Assembly: GCF_024749045.1 (NCBI RefSeq)
Contig: NZ_CP087184.1
Location: 3,038,001 to 3,102,000, forward strand
Direction: 5' to 3'
Source of the DNA: Pseudomonas sp. B21-028
Lineage (GTDB): Bacteria > Pseudomonadota > Gammaproteobacteria > Pseudomonadales > Pseudomonadaceae
Length of the DNA: 64,000 nt
In this document: in pieces, positions 63,189-64,000 of the stretch
How the letters are laid out: every line of letters begins with the position of its first letter
Position numbering within the stretch: the stretch's first letter is position 1
Position numbers and translations under genes: made by a program
Notes under the pieces: generated by a model
The model's database searches: none
What the model was told of the DNA's origin: nothing
The model's input: only the letters and a program-made list of their open reading frames with translations

Positions 63189-63565
63189 ATCAATTACTCC
63201 TGCATAGTTGGTCAGCGTCGCGAAGCGATCGCCTAACTTGCGTGTTTGCGCAAGTGACTAATTAATAACAGTGGAGTCTTTGATGGACTATTGTGCGACT
63301 TCCGACGATGTCGTAGGTCTGTTCTTGGCGTTTAGTAGGAGGCGTGCGTAGGAATTCGAGGAAATGTTGAAAATTGCTGTTTTGCCTTGCCGTTTCATCA
63401 ACTTGAGGGGTTTACTTTTTTTGAGGCGGGGTGATTCGTAAATAATTTTCAGGCTATGAGTGCGCTGAGAGATGGCTATTCAGGGAAATGTGGCTGTTTT
63501 GGTCTCTGCTCGACATCGTTGCCACCGCAAACGCTTACGATGGCAGCGATCTGGCGAAAAAAAAC
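63189..63565. other. Intergenic region holding the promoter of the YcaO cassette
   Basis: 377 AT-rich bases. On the minus strand TTATTAATTAG (around 63257-63268) could be a -10 region. CTTGCG-n6-CGCAAG (63237-63254) is an inverted repeat between it and the peptide gene. A 36-codon open frame (minus strand, about 63297-63407) lacks a ribosome-binding site. No other gene is seen. Confidence 0.4.
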
Positions 63566-64000
63566 TCAGCCTTTCCACGCCCCCGGGTTCACCAGGTTCA
63601 TCGGCCGCTCTCCCGCCAATGCCGCCAGCAGGTTGTCCACCGCGCAGCGGGCCATGGCCTCTCGGGTCTCGTGGGTCGCCGACCCCATATGCGGGGTGGC
63701 CACCACATTGTCCATGCGCAGGAGCGGCGAGTCCGGGTCCAAGGGTTCGCGTTCGAACACGTCCAGCCCGGCGCCACGGATCTGGCCGTTGCGCAGGGCG
63801 TCGATCAGCGCCGCTTCGTCCACCACCTTGCCCCGGGAGATGTTGATGAACAGGGTCTCGGGGCGCATCTGCGCAAACGCTTGTGCATCGATCAGGCCTT
63901 GGGTTTCTGCCGTCAATGGCAGGGTCAGGCAAACGAAGTCGGCTTCGTGCAACAGCGCTTCTAGCGAGCAGTAGCGCGCATTGAATCGCTGCTCGACGGC
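63566..64000 (-). CDS. 2-hydroxyacid dehydrogenase (GhrB/2-ketogluconate reductase type), C-terminal part
   Basis: 145 codons up to the window edge, 5' partial. The NAD-binding and catalytic part is clear: [41 protein letters not shown] with the catalytic Arg, [18 protein letters not shown] with the Glu, and [18 protein letters not shown] with the catalytic His. Such enzymes reduce glyoxylate, hydroxypyruvate or 2-ketogluconate with NADPH or NADH. The N-terminal substrate domain lies outside the window. Confidence 0.92.
   Translation of the reverse strand, partial: AVEQRFNARYCSLEALLHEADFVCLTLPLTAETQGLIDAQAFAQMRPETLFINISRGKVVDEAALIDALRNGQIRGAGLDVFEREPLDPDSPLLRMDNVVATPHMGSATHETREAMARCAVDNLLAALAGERPMNLVNPGAWKG

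Noticed and set aside
63297..63407. 36-codon minus-strand frame upstream of the RiPP candidate, considered as a second precursor
   Set aside because: No ribosome-binding site and composition unlike the 37-residue peptide.

Overview
The window is chromosomal DNA from a fluorescent pseudomonad, most likely the Pseudomonas fluorescens complex. This is inferred from the GC-rich codon use, the many copies of the short P. fluorescens-type REP palindrome (core GGGAGCGAGCCTGCTCGC), a second long palindromic repeat family (GTGGCGAGGGGATTTATCCCC), and the gene content (ArsJ pair, fdsGBAD, Bat operon, DUF6124 protein). No rRNA, tRNA, CRISPR array or intact insertion sequence was recognised.

Layout. 1-5 kb: end of a chemoreceptor, trehalase treA, a DUF488 protein, an amidase and a tandem array of REP pairs. 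5-12 kb: an arsenate-resistance pair (ArsJ-associated GAPDH and arsJ), a split YeeE/YedE transporter, a lipoprotein, and an HWE sensor kinase with its receiver protein. 12-21 kb: an NAD-dependent formate dehydrogenase operon fdsGBAD behind a strongly structured leader, an ompW remnant, an epoxide hydrolase and trmK. 21-33 kb: a three-gene drug-efflux operon (NodT, DHA2 MFS, HlyD) whose MFS gene carries a one-base frameshift, then a signalling locus: a receiver-only regulator, a kinase-like/ATPase/GAF/PAS/histidine kinase of about 1826 residues, an LRAT-fold protein and a FixJ-type regulator.

33-45 kb: a serine hydrolase, an outer-membrane porin, a polyamine-type binding protein, a TetR regulator and an amino-acid permease, which look like an uptake and hydrolysis module; then a complete type I secretion system with no obvious cargo gene. 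45-59 kb: a lactonase, two very small exported peptides, sbcCD, and the Bat/MoxR operon (moxR-DUF58-DUF4381-batA-batBC-batD).

59-64 kb: a shortened DUF6124 gene, then an AT-richer island on the minus strand with a 37-residue peptide gene, a stem-loop, a YcaO-family enzyme and an ABC exporter. This has the architecture of a minimal ribosomally made, post-translationally modified peptide (RiPP) cassette and is the best candidate in the window for an undescribed system. The window closes inside a 2-hydroxyacid dehydrogenase gene.

All identifications come from reading motifs and gene order; no database search was run.
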